Source: Schistosoma mansoni
Taxonomy: Eukaryota > Platyhelminthes > Trematoda > Strigeidida > Schistosomatidae
Length of the DNA stretch: 64,000 nucleotides
Assembly: GCF_000237925.1 (NCBI RefSeq)
Contig: NC_031498.1
Span: 6,492,152 to 6,556,151, forward strand
Direction of reading: 5' to 3'
Shown in pieces: positions 45,401 through 60,342 of the stretch. Under the pieces are notes generated by a model. That model did no database searches, was not told where the DNA came from, and was given only the letters and a program-made list of their open reading frames with translations. Both the position numbers and the translations under genes were made by a program. Numbering within the stretch: position 1 is the first letter of the stretch; each line of letters starts with the position of its first letter.

Positions 45401-48400
45401 CCTATCATGACTATTCTTCTGGAATCAGAAATTTTCCAACTCAATGAATTAAGTCTCTACCCGAAAAGGTTCAAAATAGAAACCATCAACGATCGTTTTG
45501 TGAGACAGACAGACATCAACTTAGACCCCACCAAAGATTTCAGTTGGCCCAATTTGCGATACTGTGATTATCCTGACGAGGTGAAAATAACAAAAGAAAT
45601 CGAAATAATGTATTTTCATGGATAAAAAGTAAAACTAAACCATGAGATATTTGTACAAGACAGACTGAGAAGTTATGTATGAATGAGTGCTGTAACTACA
45701 GACTTATGAAAAGACAAAACATTATAACACATGCTCTATTGTGACCAGTTTTCAGTCACATCACCCAGTTTCCAACCAATCATCTCAGCCAGCTATTTTG
45801 TACCTATCTACATGGCTCAGACCGATAGCCGATAACTTCATGGAGTGATGCCACTTTTTGGTTTGAATACCCCTAGCTTTCTTTCAGCGTACTCCTGCAC
45901 TAGCCATCATCGCACTTCGAGATAGGCGGTAGTCAGGCATATGTAACACATGTCGTAATTACCTTAGTCGATGAAGATTCACTACGTCATTAACCGAGTT
46001 ACTGTATTTGCCAAATACTCTATGCCCAACCTCAACATTGCTCATTCAGTCATTCCGTGAAATGCAATGCGTTGAAGAAACATATGATAGCTTTGGTAGC
46101 ACGCAAGATCACCTTGGTCGTTTTTACCTTTCTTTTACGTTATTTGTAAAGAAAGAACTAATCCTCTTAACGGGAGATTTTTATTAGTTGTCTTTTCAAT
46201 TGCATTATATCTTTCATTAAGTGCTATTCTTGTTCATTTGTTTATAGACTATACAACCCTTTCTTTTTTTATGATATAATCACTCCATTTGCGGGTCGCA
46301 TTCGTGCTGGTCCCGTTGTGTACCAAAATTGTGTCTTAAATAAAAATAACCAAAATTAGGTAACATCGTGTCAGTCACAAATAACTTAGAACCTGGCACA
46401 AACGTATTCACTCCAGCGTAACAAAAAAGCATAAGTAATGGTGCCATCGTGTTAATAACGTTCTGATTTAACAGAGCCTTATCTGGTTTGAGGCAACAAA
46501 GTGTTTATTGTTATGATTATTAGTTTGTTGATCACTTTGTATTTATCTAAATTCTCATCCGGTTGCACTATTATTCCTCTCTAAAAGGTTTAGTGATTGA
46601 TTTATCTAGTAGTTCAGATTCGAATCGAAAAATAAGACTGCATAGCTTCATATCTATCACATCGATTCTTAGTGTATACTTATTCACCTATAATCATTAA
46701 ATATTTATTTGTTGACTTAATGTCGTAGAACTTATTATTCGATTCACCTACTTTGGTTCGATTTTACAGCATATTTATCTATTTGGCCTTATTTAGGTTA
46801 CTAAGTGTTTATGTCCCAAAAACAAAGCTGATCTTAAAAATGATGTATATAATAAAGCTGATGATTAGTGAACTCTGTAAACTAAAGTGTAATTAGTTGA
46901 TGCACTCAAATCATTTATATGGTTTTTCACGAATGCCGTTCACGTTATTGTCTTTGTGTTCCACATAAACGTTAGAAATCTGGGTCAAAAAAACAACAAA
47001 CGGAAACCCAAGAATTTGACATTGAAATTCATCGTCTTATAGTATCGCCAGCCCAGTATCGTTTACAACCCGTATGTCCCGTGTGTGAGGTTTATTCTAA
47101 TGCTCCTGGTCAAATGTTTCAATGTCAAGGTCCATGCGGTCGAATTGTTCATCCTCACTGTATGCGATATAAAACTCCACCACCAGCAGGTATTATAAAC
47201 AGGGTATCTATTTTTTATCATTGTTTACTTTTCATTTGGTATTTTTATTGCCATCACTATTCTACTAGTTCAACAAAAAAGAACAGTCTTTGGAAATCGT
47301 CTACATCACGAACTGACTTTATCTAGTTAACTACTGGAAACCAGCGACCGCCAAAACATCTTATTCTAAAGAAAGCTTTTATTCTGGTTGCCAACTAACT
47401 TAGGCGGTTACCATAAAACAGAAACTGCAGAAATATGATTTGGGTGATGGTAATATGTCTAAACACAACTTTTAACCGTTGAATAATGGGTTCTGATCCT
47501 TCCCACGTACTTTATCTTTTGTGTATATTGACACCACTAAATGGGCAATCTTAGTGTTAAACACCTGTGAGCAGATAAAGAAACCAAATCATTCCGCAAA
47601 GTCTTAGACCCGTAGAAACTGTGGTTGCGTCTCCATGCTCAGGTGTGCTATTTTATTTGGGGTAGAATTAGGATCAAAAAATAAGTAAAAGTGATCAGTC
47701 CAATATATGGGATTAATCGGTGGAATTCCTAAATAAATCCACATCGTTTATCAAGGTGTAGAATCCTTATTTCGCGTTCACAAAACAAATGAAATAAATT
47801 TTTAGCCCAAATCCTATCTCATTATCGGAGATTCATTATATATCCTCCTTGTGAACAGTAAATATTCTTAGGCACTCGTCTCCATTGATGCTATTTAGTT
47901 TTTCTCTCCTTGATTACCCCTAACTTTAGTCATATGTAATATGACTTACTTAAATTTTACGTTGTCTTCGTCTGCTTCACTATCGTTCCTGGTAGTTAAA
48001 CAATCTTTTTAGGTCAAAGGTATCGACTCAACATGGTACTTGCGGCTGTATCTGGTCGTTCATTATTTTCCCTACATTTTTTTTATCTCTATCTGTCCTT
48101 AATTGATCCCATTTGACAGTGCTTTGTATATTACCTTTTATATTTACTAGATAACAGTCGTCCTGAAAAATTCCGTTGTCCACAATGTCTTATCGGCGAG
48201 TTCCTCTGTTCGATATGTGGTAAACCAAGCGAAACAGGATCCAAAGATGGTGCTGGTCAGTTATATGCTTGTCAGGTAGATACTTGTAGCATTTTCACTT
48301 TACACCGCATCCTACTCATGAATAGCCACTGTTTCTTTTTTTCATTTTCATATTTAATGTGCTAAAACAGTCAACCAAAGCTTATTAAAATTACTTGACA

Positions 48401-51400
48401 TAGGCGTAACAGTAAAGCATGACCAGTCAATGTGTTCTGTATTGAGTCATTTGGTATGTCCATAAACACAGACAATATATAGACACTGTCGTTCGAATAT
48501 GACTCCCGGACAAGCCCTCTCCCGACCGTTACTGCCACCTTGACGTGGTGGTCGGGCTTTCCTATCGTCATGAACCAATCGGGCTGGGACAATCGTTCCC
48601 TAATGTCCCACCATGCCAGACCTGTCGGTTGAAGAGTGGTAAGACTGAAAGCAGTAAACTCAAGGTCCGAAGGCGAAGTCGTCCTGTAGTGAACAAAACA
48701 CCGGTTGGGGACAATCGAATGTATTTAAGCACAAATTACGGACTATCTCAATAAATTCTGAAAACCATACAATGGACAGTTAATTTGCAAATTACCAACC
48801 AATAGTCTCGATCTTCACTGTTTCTTCTCTAATTCGATTGTTCGTGCATTTTCCTACCGATTGCGCTTCGTTTCAGTTCTTTCCTCATCGGTCTTCTGCC
48901 AAAATACATTCTATGTCTGACCACTATATACTACTTATATGGATATAAATAGACTACACCACAGTACTACTGACTGCACAAGGGTGTGACGCAGTAAGGT
49001 GTTTGCCTCAGATAACCAGCATAAAAGACGCTGCTGTCTTTTCACAGAGGAAAGGTGGAGTTAGAAAAAATCGACCCGAAAAATGCACACCTCGCCTAAT
49101 CCCACGGATTTCCGTCTCTGACAGTTAGTTCTCAACAAGCACGAAATTAACACAAAAAGGACGAACGTGACTGTCCTCAAGCACTTGTCCTTTGGCACTG
49201 CAGTCATGCTGTTATAACTGTTATATAATTTCTCCTTACTATGACCCAGCTATTCCTATTGTTTAGTATTGTTGGACACCAATACACTCGACAAGTCCCC
49301 AAATCAAAGCACAGTTGAACAGGGTAGAAATTATATTTGTAATTAGTTTCCCTCTTCAATTCCAATTACTCTTCCTACCTCGACCATCAACTCTAAACTT
49401 CCTTTTTTGGCTTCTTCCTCAATGTCACCATGGCCAACGATTCTAGTGCGCGAAACACTGTCCCAGGTCTATTGAAACCTTGCTCCAAACTATACATTGG
49501 GACCTTCAACGTACGCGCCCTATGTCAAATCGGCCAGCAGGTCCCCTAGGCTAAAACCCTAGAATCTCGGAAGCACACATACAGGATCCTAGTGTAGTCA
49601 TCCATAGCCTGAATGAAACATTGAAATGAGCTTTCCGACATCCAACAATGATAGTTTTTCCTGACTTAAAAGCAGCATTTGACTCTGTAGGCCGAGAGGT
49701 TCTGTGGCAGCGTCTGTCATTCAAAGGTGTGCCTCAAAAGTACATAAACCTTGTGAAGGCTGTTTACTCGAACACTACCAGTCGAGTGAGAGCTTATGGC
49801 GAACTGTCATCTGATTTTGCGACCTCATGTAGTGTCCGACAAGGCTGTCCACTATCTCCATTTTTGTTCAATTTCATCATAGATCTACTGCAAGAAATAA
49901 CTTTCTCGTCGACTGAATTTTCAGGAATTGATCTTCTACCAGGAAGTCCACTTATCGACTTAGAATACGCAGATAATATAGTTCTGTTTGGTGAAGACGC
50001 TGATAAAATGCAGTCTTTTGGTAGCACTGAGCAACAATGCCAGGATGTTTGAGATGCGTTTCCCCCCCTTTCTAAATGCATGTTGCTGCTTCTTGACTGG
50101 TCTGCATCAACACCTGAACTTGAGATATGGAGTGGAGTAGTTGGACGCGTCGACAGCTTCACTCATCTTGGAAGTCTGATCAGCCTTAATGGGTTGGTGT
50201 CTGACGAAATCTCTGCACGGATTCAGGAAACTCGTTTGGCTTTTCCAACTTACGTCACCTATGGAGAAGGAGAGATATCGGTCTATCCATTAAAGGGAGA
50301 GTATACTGCTCTACAGTTCGTTCTGTTTTACTTTACGGCTACGAAACGTGGCCATTAAGGTTAGAAGATACTCGCAAGCTATTAGTATTTGATGGCAGAT
50401 GTCTTAGAAATATAGTTCACATCTGTTGGGATCACTGTGTAAGTAATAGTGAGGTTAGACGCATGATATTAGGGAATGATTGTGGATGTGCACCCACTGA
50501 GATGGTTGGGCCACGTTTTACGTATGCCTGAACACCGATTACCACGACGCGCAATGCTGACTAGTGTTAGAGACGGAAGAAAGTTAGGGGCGGCCAAACC
50601 AAAACGCAGCATCAGTGCTTGGAGTCACTAACTTGTGGTCTGAGCCATGTTGGTAGATGCAGACTACTTGGTTGGGGTCCGCGCGACTATTCTAACCATG
50701 GAGAACGTGTATACATTCTCTGTCTTCCCTTAAACCGTGAGATTAAAATTGCTTTATACCTTTCTACGAACTAATTCTCCCTGTATCATATCCTTATACA
50801 CAATCTTTTTTTATATATTACTACCATTGAAGTAACTACTACGAATCTGTTGTTCATCTTTTTGTGCTTATGAGGTATAGGAACTTGGACCGATGCATAT
50901 ATGTGCGTGGTCCTTCACTGTAACTGACTGACTGGGACATCGTCGTTCGAATATGACCTCATTGTTAACTGTATGTATTTTTCAAACATTAACTCTAGTA
51001 ACCAATAAAGGTAAATAAATTCCCGTCTTATATCAGATCAATCTAGTTCTAGAAGTGAAGTCACTGAATAACTCATTTGTTAGTCCCACAAGGAAAAATA
51101 AAAACGGGTCATTGCTGTTGTTTATAAGTATATTTACAATGACCATAAGAACTGATTAGCAATATAATACACTAACTCATAAGCAAACTAAGCGGGAAAC
51201 ATGAACGCTAAAAGTAATAGACTAAAAGATCTACAACGTGGAAAATTTTGGTCAAAGGAAGACGAATTTAAAATTTGTTAAAGAACAGGTCATTAGCTAT
51301 GACATTGCCAGGAAGTTAACAACCTGTACTTTCTAGATCTGCTTAAAACTAGGTTATCCAGCTCCATTAAATATCGACACTGGTTGTTGTTTTGGTTTTT

Positions 51401-54400
51401 TTTCTTGATAATAGTTGGTAGGTTTATAATGAAAACCTACTTACAATGCAGATCACTGTGATAATATTTAATGAATTGCTTTATAGTGTTAGTTTCACAA
51501 AACTTCTTCAAATACGGTTTCCCATACATCACTTCTTTGTGTATTGATATGTTCATCCCAAGCTTGACGTTTAGTCTCAGTCATAGACAAATAAGTTCTC
51601 TAATTTTAACTTGAGCTACTCGTTTAGGAAAAATAAATGACAAAGTAATTACAAGTACATCGTAGAAAGCAATTTCCTACAGTTGTAATTCTAAGTTATT
51701 CTCTAGACTGTCGAGTACATAGTCTTGGTTTCACCAAAGTCAGAACAAGTAAGCTATTTGGCTTAATAAACTTTATCTGTTTCTAAAACGTAAATTAACA
51801 ACGTTAGTATACAAATAAACAGCACAGTCTATTACATAGGGAAAAGGAGAGACATAAATAACATATCGAACAGTAACTAGAGCATAGGAAAAATGAGTCA
51901 ACAAGGCGAATATTGTTTTACAATGAATATAAAATTGTGATTGGTTTATAAACAAGATATACAAGTTCAAAGAAAGATCATGTGGTGATGAGAGTTTCAC
52001 TTTATCATTGGTGGGTTCGTTTATCGATCTCACTTTACAATATTTTAACTAGGTTTGAAAGGTTGGAATTACATGTGTATCAATTCATGCTCTGAAACCA
52101 ACGTTATTTCCACAAAAACCAATGACTTTCTATTTGTGACCAAATCATTGAGTTCTTTATTGAGATTATATGAAGCGTTTTTGTTCAGAGCAGTATATCA
52201 ACTATCACATCAATCAGTTGATAAATAAATAAAACAATAAGTAGCCGGAAATGGGCTTATGTTTTACGACTAAATGTATTTTTCAATTTAATGTCTTATA
52301 ATTAGATCTTTCACAAAAGTACATGAAGTACGTACAAAATTGAATTAACAAAGCTAGGTTCACTAGTTTTATCTAATTAGTTGTCTTGAGCACTCTGGAT
52401 CACCGCAACCCTACAATAAGTACCTTCTTTACAACGCTGTATTAATTAGTTACATGTGTTATTGCAGTAGATAATGAGTGATACCGTGTGATCACATCCA
52501 CCTTACATTCTGTCCACTACTTTTATTCTCTTCAGGTTATCAATTGTAGTAGGCATTTCCATCGAGATTGTCTATCTGGATGGCCTGGTATTCTCACAAG
52601 ACCGTCGGATAACGTAGCTACTCGGACTACAACCTTTCAAGTTCTTCGTTGCCCCGCTCATACTTGTAATACATGCTATTTGGAATCCAATGAAACTAAT
52701 TGTCACCCAGTAAAAAAGCCATGTTCTAGTGAAGGACCATTTTTGGAATGTGTTCGGTAATTTCTACGTTTTCATTATATGCAGTGTATACAGTTTCTCA
52801 TATATGAAAAAGATGCAATGATAACGGAAGGTTTTAGAAAAGATAGACTAAATTTTTCACACCTGCCAGCGGCAAGGCATAAAAAGTTGTCCCTTACACT
52901 CTACAATCATGCTCCCCATGTCAGTTTCCTTTTTAGCTACCTCAAGAGGAAATACCCTCGGTATGGGTAAATGAAAATGGCAACTGTTCACACTTCTCTA
53001 ACAGCACTCGAGATCTCATTGCTCATGATCAAATCTATTCTTCGCTTCCTAGTATCTCCTCTACTCCTATTATCAACCCTTTTCCTCTGGCTTCACCTTT
53101 TTCTCCGATCAAAACCAATAATCACGGTTTTATTTAACGAAATGTTATTCATGGTCTTATAAAACTAAGCTGTCAACTACATGTTGGTGTTTTCGATTAC
53201 CAAACCTTGTATCTAATCAAACAATAGACTTCATTTGCTAAGACTGATGAACTTCGTGCCACTAACTGACTGACTAAGTACAGTGTGTGTATGAGGGGTA
53301 GTGCAAGGTCCGGTCCCCCAAAGCAAAGTAAACAAAAGTCCGAACCTGTAACTTTCTGGTTAAAACCCGAGTCCATTGACCTATAATCCATCGCTCTACA
53401 AAATTCTAAGTATAACTTTTGATTTCCTTGATTCACATAATTGCTTGCACTGTTAATACTGATGTGGTCTCATATTTTTTGTAAGAAACGTTACCGTTAT
53501 TACAGTTATTGGAACTCACTAAATCCGTATTATGAATCAAGGTATATCTCATAGGTATATGACTTAAAGTATTTCACTATATCCTTTCAAGCGATACCAC
53601 TTGTAGTAAGTACCATTTGATCTAATTAAAGATTCATTATAGATATTTTAAAGTGGATAAGAAATATTCCACAGGCTTAAAAAAAGATATCTTCTTGGTT
53701 GTGCCACTTCTTAATTCTGTTAATGTATGAAAATGCTTCTGTCGGCTAAATTACCACTTGTTTGTTTTAACATGTGTGGAATATTATATTATATTATATA
53801 TTATATTTTCGATGAATTTCTGCATCTAGAAATTTATATTCTAAATAACTTATTCTGAACTTTACTCTGTTCATAGTCTTGAATAGATTGTCCGCGCCAT
53901 TGTCCTAATTTTTACTCCTCTCTTGGGCTTTCTTGAGTTTTTCTTTTGAATGCTATCATATGAACTTAAGGATTCTTGATTATCTTCCTGTATATAATAA
54001 TCTCACATTTTATAAGACTGATTGGTTGAGTTTTCGTTGGGGAATGTTTCTGATTCTTAAAGATTCGATTAGAACTCATTAAAAATTGAATTTATTAAAA
54101 TAAATATCTTAGAATTTCTGAATTCCTTACTGAACTACAATTTTCACTATAGAAAGTTATAATCTTTATTGACTTTTAATACTAGATCAAATAACATTAA
54201 ATTTCCATGGTTCTCTCACTATAATGAATAGTTTCATTGAATTCCATTACATATATTTTTATTTGATGTATAGCATCTTTTTATCATATTGATTTACTGT
54301 AATATTTTAGATGTCCAGCTGTATTCCATACAGGTGATCTATGTACACCAGCGGGTTCAGTTGAAGTTTCACTTTCTCATATTGTATGCCCTAGACACTT

Positions 54401-57400
54401 TGATGAATCTCTATTAACGTTGTCGAATTTTAAAACCCAGCATCCTAATTGGTGTTTCCATTGCTTTAAACATGCTCCTGAACGTGTAAGTTTTATTTAT
54501 ACTTTTCACTGCGTACTTTTTTTCATTTAGTTTAGTCTACTTCTTTAAAACTCTTCACTATACCATATGCTCGATATGACTTAACCTATGTGATACAACT
54601 GAGTCACTGACTCTCGTTCATTACTTTTTGTTGATTTCCATCTAATGGACCTTGTTGAAGTGTATGGGAAATAAACATAAATATTGCTGTCTTTACTAAT
54701 TTCATCAGTAACAGCATGTCAGTTCACATAAATTGTATCAGTAACGTTTTTTTATTTAGTTTTAATTAAAAAGACGTTTTTCATTCCGTTTCATAGATCG
54801 AATGTCAACTCTGTCCAACCACTTATCACAAAGATTGCTTTGAACCTTCACTCGGCATTCTAACTGATGATAAATTCATTTGTCAATCTTGTCGGTGAGT
54901 TTGTCCTTTCTTTTCTCATATCTCTTGGTCATGGCCATCATTATTAAGATGCACGTGAAGGTTAATATTGTACAGTTTGCTGCAAGACTATAATCTGTGA
55001 ACGAATCAATATCAGTTACGATGGCCCCCTTAGAACTTTCGCGCAAACTTTATTCATCTATATGGCTAATTAGGATTCTGTCCTTATAGTTAATGTCGGT
55101 TCATAATAAAAATCGTAATCCTAGCTTCTAATTTTAATTCATCACACTAATAACTTTATTTTGAACCTAGTAAGTAGTTGAAGTCCCTCAAGGTCACTTC
55201 AGGAACTCTTGAAGGTTGTCTACATAATATTGTCACACCCAGTTTCCTGTGAAATCGTTCAAAAATAAGTTAGGCTTGTGTGTCACAATTGCATCCTTCA
55301 AAAGAATGCAAAGGATGACAAAGGAAACGAACGTTTCAGAAAGTAGTTATGATTATAAGGTAAGTTATGAGATATCGCTCAATATAGATTTTCAGGGGAG
55401 TACAAATAAATGTAATCGCAAACCACACAAAAAATATCTCAAGGGATAGTGAGAGCATACAGCCATGCGTCTCTCTCTCTCTCTTTCGGTCGAAATCACC
55501 GATCATGTTGGGGTGGGTTTACTTCACTTTCACCTTTCCTACTTATTTTCGACAACGGCAATATTCTGTAAACTTTTGAGGAAGAAACCTTTTGATGATA
55601 ATGGTGTAGGTCATGTACTTTGCCCAATAATAACGTATAATATTTTCCAGAAACCGACAGAAATCTTTATTAGCACTCATTCCTTAATAGTAAGCTGTTT
55701 AAAATAGTCGAGAATTTTGTACGTGTAGGTGAACTGTATAACGCCTCTTCTAATTGAATGAAATCTTGATTGAGTTTTCAGTCTAATTGTATTGATTAGT
55801 ACACATTATTCTTTATATTTTTTTCCAATGTACTGCTTGTTTGTTTAGTTCTTGCTCTTTCATGCTTTCACAGTAGTCATATCGCTTTTTGTGGATTGAT
55901 TGCTTGATCCTATTTTATTTATACCAAACGTTTTTATGTATTATAAATAAATTTCAATGACCTTAAACTTAACTGATCATTTTAAACATTTCTAATCACA
56001 TCACACTTATTTCATGTTGAGAATACAGTCAAATGACATATGATCAACAAATTGGTTACTTTTTTCCGTTCAACAAAGTTGTTTTTCTCTATTGATTATC
56101 CTTCCTATGTTTGTGTGATTTTGTGTCACCTCTTTTTTAGACGTGGTGTTTTTCCCAGATATGCTCAAATTATTTGGCAAAAATACCTGGATTTCGTTGG
56201 TGGCCATGTGAAATAATTCATGCTCGTAATGCCCCGATAAATATATTAAATATGGCTCATCCAGAAGGTTCATTTCCTGTACATTTTCTTGGTTCAGAAG
56301 AATATCAATGGATTAGTCGTAATCGTGTGTTTCCTTATGAAATTGGTTTACAAACAAGTTCAGCAAAAGATACAAGTGGATCAAATAAAATCGAAAAGGC
56401 ATTTTCACGATGTAAGTTGAAAAATAGAAATGTTTGTCTTGTCATTATTCAGTATTGTATTCATGATCTTGTACTTGATTGGCTCCTTTCTAACACTGTA
56501 CTACCACTGTTTATTTATCAAAAGAATCATCTTACTGTATTTTATACAAGTACCTGTATATATTTTATTAAAATTTATGATGAATCTGATACAAGACCAC
56601 CATATCTCAGTATTATTGTAATGAAAGATATTCTTCTTTTTTTACACAGTTGAATAGAATTATTTTGTTGCTGGTTTTATTTGAAACTGACATTTTAGTT
56701 AATTGTATGGAAGGAAAATTCACTTTGTCTTAAATTATTTGTAGTTTCTTGATTAATCAAACATCATTTAGTGTGTTGTAAATTATAACAGATAAGTATA
56801 TATTATAAGTCAATTGACTTATATGTGTTTGTGAGGTTTCGTTGAATGTTATATTGTACATGTACATTTTTCAAATTCTATTCCGTCATGCATGCAATTA
56901 TTACTGGGAATAAAATGACATCAACTTCATCAATCTACTTAGTGTATTGTCATGTTATTATTTTTTTTTAAAACATATATTTCCATTACTTAAAACTTGT
57001 CCCATAATTCGATTATAAATTATCTCTATAAAAACTTACATAAAGGTTGAAACTGTTCATACATGTTGACTCGTTACGTTTAATACATCGTTGATAACAA
57101 TCGATCAGTCATGATAAACGTATAGCCTCGTACGAATGTTGGTTACTTCAAGGTACCATGTAACACTACCACTACAAGATGAATACCAGAAGAGTTAAAA
57201 CCATATTGTAATAACAATAATGAGAAAGACTAAGTATTAAGAATAAGGTTTAAAAAGGCAACCAAATGGTATATATGAATTAATACTGAAACTCATGACG
57301 TACAGATATTCGAAGAGTGAATACATCTATGCCATTGTGACTGGCTTTTATCCATGTCGTCTGAGGTTCCCAACCGCTGATCGCGGTTATCGTGTGAACC

Positions 57401-60304
57401 CTAACCAGATATTCTTCATCTACTAACTTGACTCAGACTAACAGTCAAATGGTTTTATGGAGTGATGCCACATTTTGGTTTGGCCGCTCTTACCTTTCCC
57501 TTAACTTACTCTTATATCAGCCAATATAGGCTGTCGAGGTAGGCGGTGGTTAGACATATGTAGCACATGTCATAACCACCTCAGTCGTCGAAGATTCACA
57601 AATTAATGACATTTAAAGTTTTATAATAGTTCAGTAATCAAGAACAGATTCATTCACCAGGTAGGCTAAATGTTGTATCAAAATGACAAGTGATATGTTC
57701 AAAGATTTCAAATAAGTTAAAAATAATTTTCTTTCATCTCACTGAACATATAAACTACTTTGATGTAATAATAATTAAATATTACTAGATTGTTGTCCTA
57801 GCAGTAACATTATCACGAAAATAACTGACATCTTTGCCCTAGATATATTTTATATGGTGTTTCGTCAATTTCCATGCCAAGTGTTGATATGAAACAAATA
57901 GTCAGTTTATAGCATAATACCGTAACCACAAAAAGAACCTGTGTTAGCTTAATGTTTGTTACGGTTTATCACAGTTCCCATGAAATAATTCACTAAGGAA
58001 TGTTATATTCCACTGTACGGTATGTTATTTAACCATTATTTTTTTATTGTCTCTGCATACAATACTATCAGCAAATGTTGTCCTAATTAGTTTTCTAAGG
58101 GTATACAGAAGATTAAAACATCCAATTCAGATTATACAAAACTGGTAAACTTGGACTCCAAAAATTCTTTTGTGCTATATATGCGCTATGTCATGTATAT
58201 GCACATAAAACAATCTATCATATTTAAAGTGCATTCACTCAATAATTTTTTTTCAAAATAGCACCGACAATTAAAAAAAATAGATTATACTTAATGGAAA
58301 TAATTGCAGATAGAGATACAAATAAAACAGTTATAGAATGTCAAAAATCAAGCATAAAAACACTTTTAATACTGAATTCAGTCAGTTGGTCTTGCGCAGC
58401 GAACTTGTCACAAATATGCGTCTCTTTAAACTGTCATACTACATTTGCACAACGAGATGTAATTATCATGGCAAATATCAGAGTAGTAGTAGTACGACAG
58501 ATTAGGTATAGATCAGTCAAGTAGAAATAATAAATTCATGGAATAAAAAAAGATAATTTTGAAACTCAGGATCTAATGAGGAGATAAAGAGTGAATGTAT
58601 TTGCACTATTGTGACTTGTTTTGATTCATGTCACTCAACATCTTCAAGCATTGGTTACAATAATTGCACAGACTCCAACACTGAATCAACCTTAAGTTAT
58701 ATTATCTCAGATTTCTAAAGAGTTTCAGTATCAATATAATTGTTTAAATTCTCCCCTCAATGAAATATGAATGATGCAAACAGTTCAGTTTCATACATCC
58801 CTACTTCTGCGTAACCCATCTTTAGTTTTCTTATGCTTTAAGTTATAACTATCTACAGGGTTCCCAATACTGCTAGTACTTATGGAATGTGCTTTTTTTA
58901 AAGGAACAATTATATATATTCTCTGCCAAATAGTCATGCGTAACCATTTATTACCTCATATAGTCAACAGACGGTGATCTATTAATTGTTTTTCTTAATA
59001 TTGTGTTATGTAAAGTGATTTCATTTTGGTTGCAAATATTTATTCTTTTTTCTGTTTCATAACTGAATTAATAGCCTTACATCGAGCTCCTAAAGCACAT
59101 GCTTTATATGTCAATCATGTATTAAAACAAGGCCTACCACTGATTTCAATGCATGCTGAACAACTACCAGAGAACGAATTATTATCGTTAAACGCATTAA
59201 ATGTAAACACAGTAATTGATCCTAATATGCAAGATCATCAATTACCTAGTGTACTTGAAAGTTTCTCTTTCATTGAAGCCAATATTTATACAGACGAAAA
59301 TTTGGTAAGTGAATTTCCTTTTTATCTATCCTGGTGTAATTTTCCCTATAAAATAAAATTGCTTATTGTCAGTACACGTATTATTCAATATTCAGTATTC
59401 TGAAATAAGGGAAAAATGTGTAGCTATCAGGGTTTGGATATTTTCAATAGCTTTGGGCCTACTTCAAATAAAAGCGAGTAAATATTTCTTGACTGAAATC
59501 CTACATACGTTAGTTTAAACCACTACACCACATTAGCACTGTGAGATAAAACTATCAAGATGAATCCTGCAGTAGTAAGATTGTCAGTAGTAGTAATACA
59601 ACAAAACGGGTGTGAGGAAAACAAGGAGCAAAGACACCACCCAATGTCTCTAATCATTCGTTACGATTCGCTGACCCCAACCAGCTAATCTACCTCTACC
59701 TAGAAGGCTCAGTCCAATTGTTAATGACTCCATGGACTGATGCCATATTTTGATTTGGTTACTCCTAGCTTTCTTCCAGCCCACTCGTACACTAGACATC
59801 TACCTTGAGAGGTGGTGGTTGGGCATGCGTAACACATGTCTCAACCGCCTCAGTTGATGAGGATTTCCCACCCTACCATCCTTTATGCCATCCTTACCTA
59901 GTACCTTATCCCCAACTCAGATATTGCTTACTTGGTGTTCTCAAAAGACGCAAGCAGTGGTTCGAAGACATCTATAGTCGAATACCAGTAACTTACGATT
60001 GTCTTCTGTTTCTAATGAGCGTGCTTCACATCCATAGAGTCGAAGAGGATAGACTGCTGTGCAGTAAAATTGTCATTTGGTTAACAGGTGGTCATCTCGC
60101 CTACTCCACAAGTGACGTAAGTCGGCGAAAGCCAACTGAAGCTTATGAATCCGTGACAATATCTCATTAGACACTCACTGACCAGGGCTGATGAGACTCC
60201 TGAGATAAGCGTAGTGATCGACGCACCCAACTACATCATTCTCTATCATTACTTCAGGCGCTGACGCAAGCCAATCCTAAACCAATATTTTGAATGTACC
60301 GGGC

Positions 60305-60342
<38 letters not shown>

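Noticed and set aside
45407-45625. 72-codon frame as an extra NSD exon
   Set aside because: The phase would allow it, but I saw no convincing splice acceptor and donor and no similarity to NSD proteins.
47081-47326. Read-through frame past exon 6 of NSD
   Set aside because: The residues after the GTATTA donor are intronic; the next exon continues in the correct phase at 48151.
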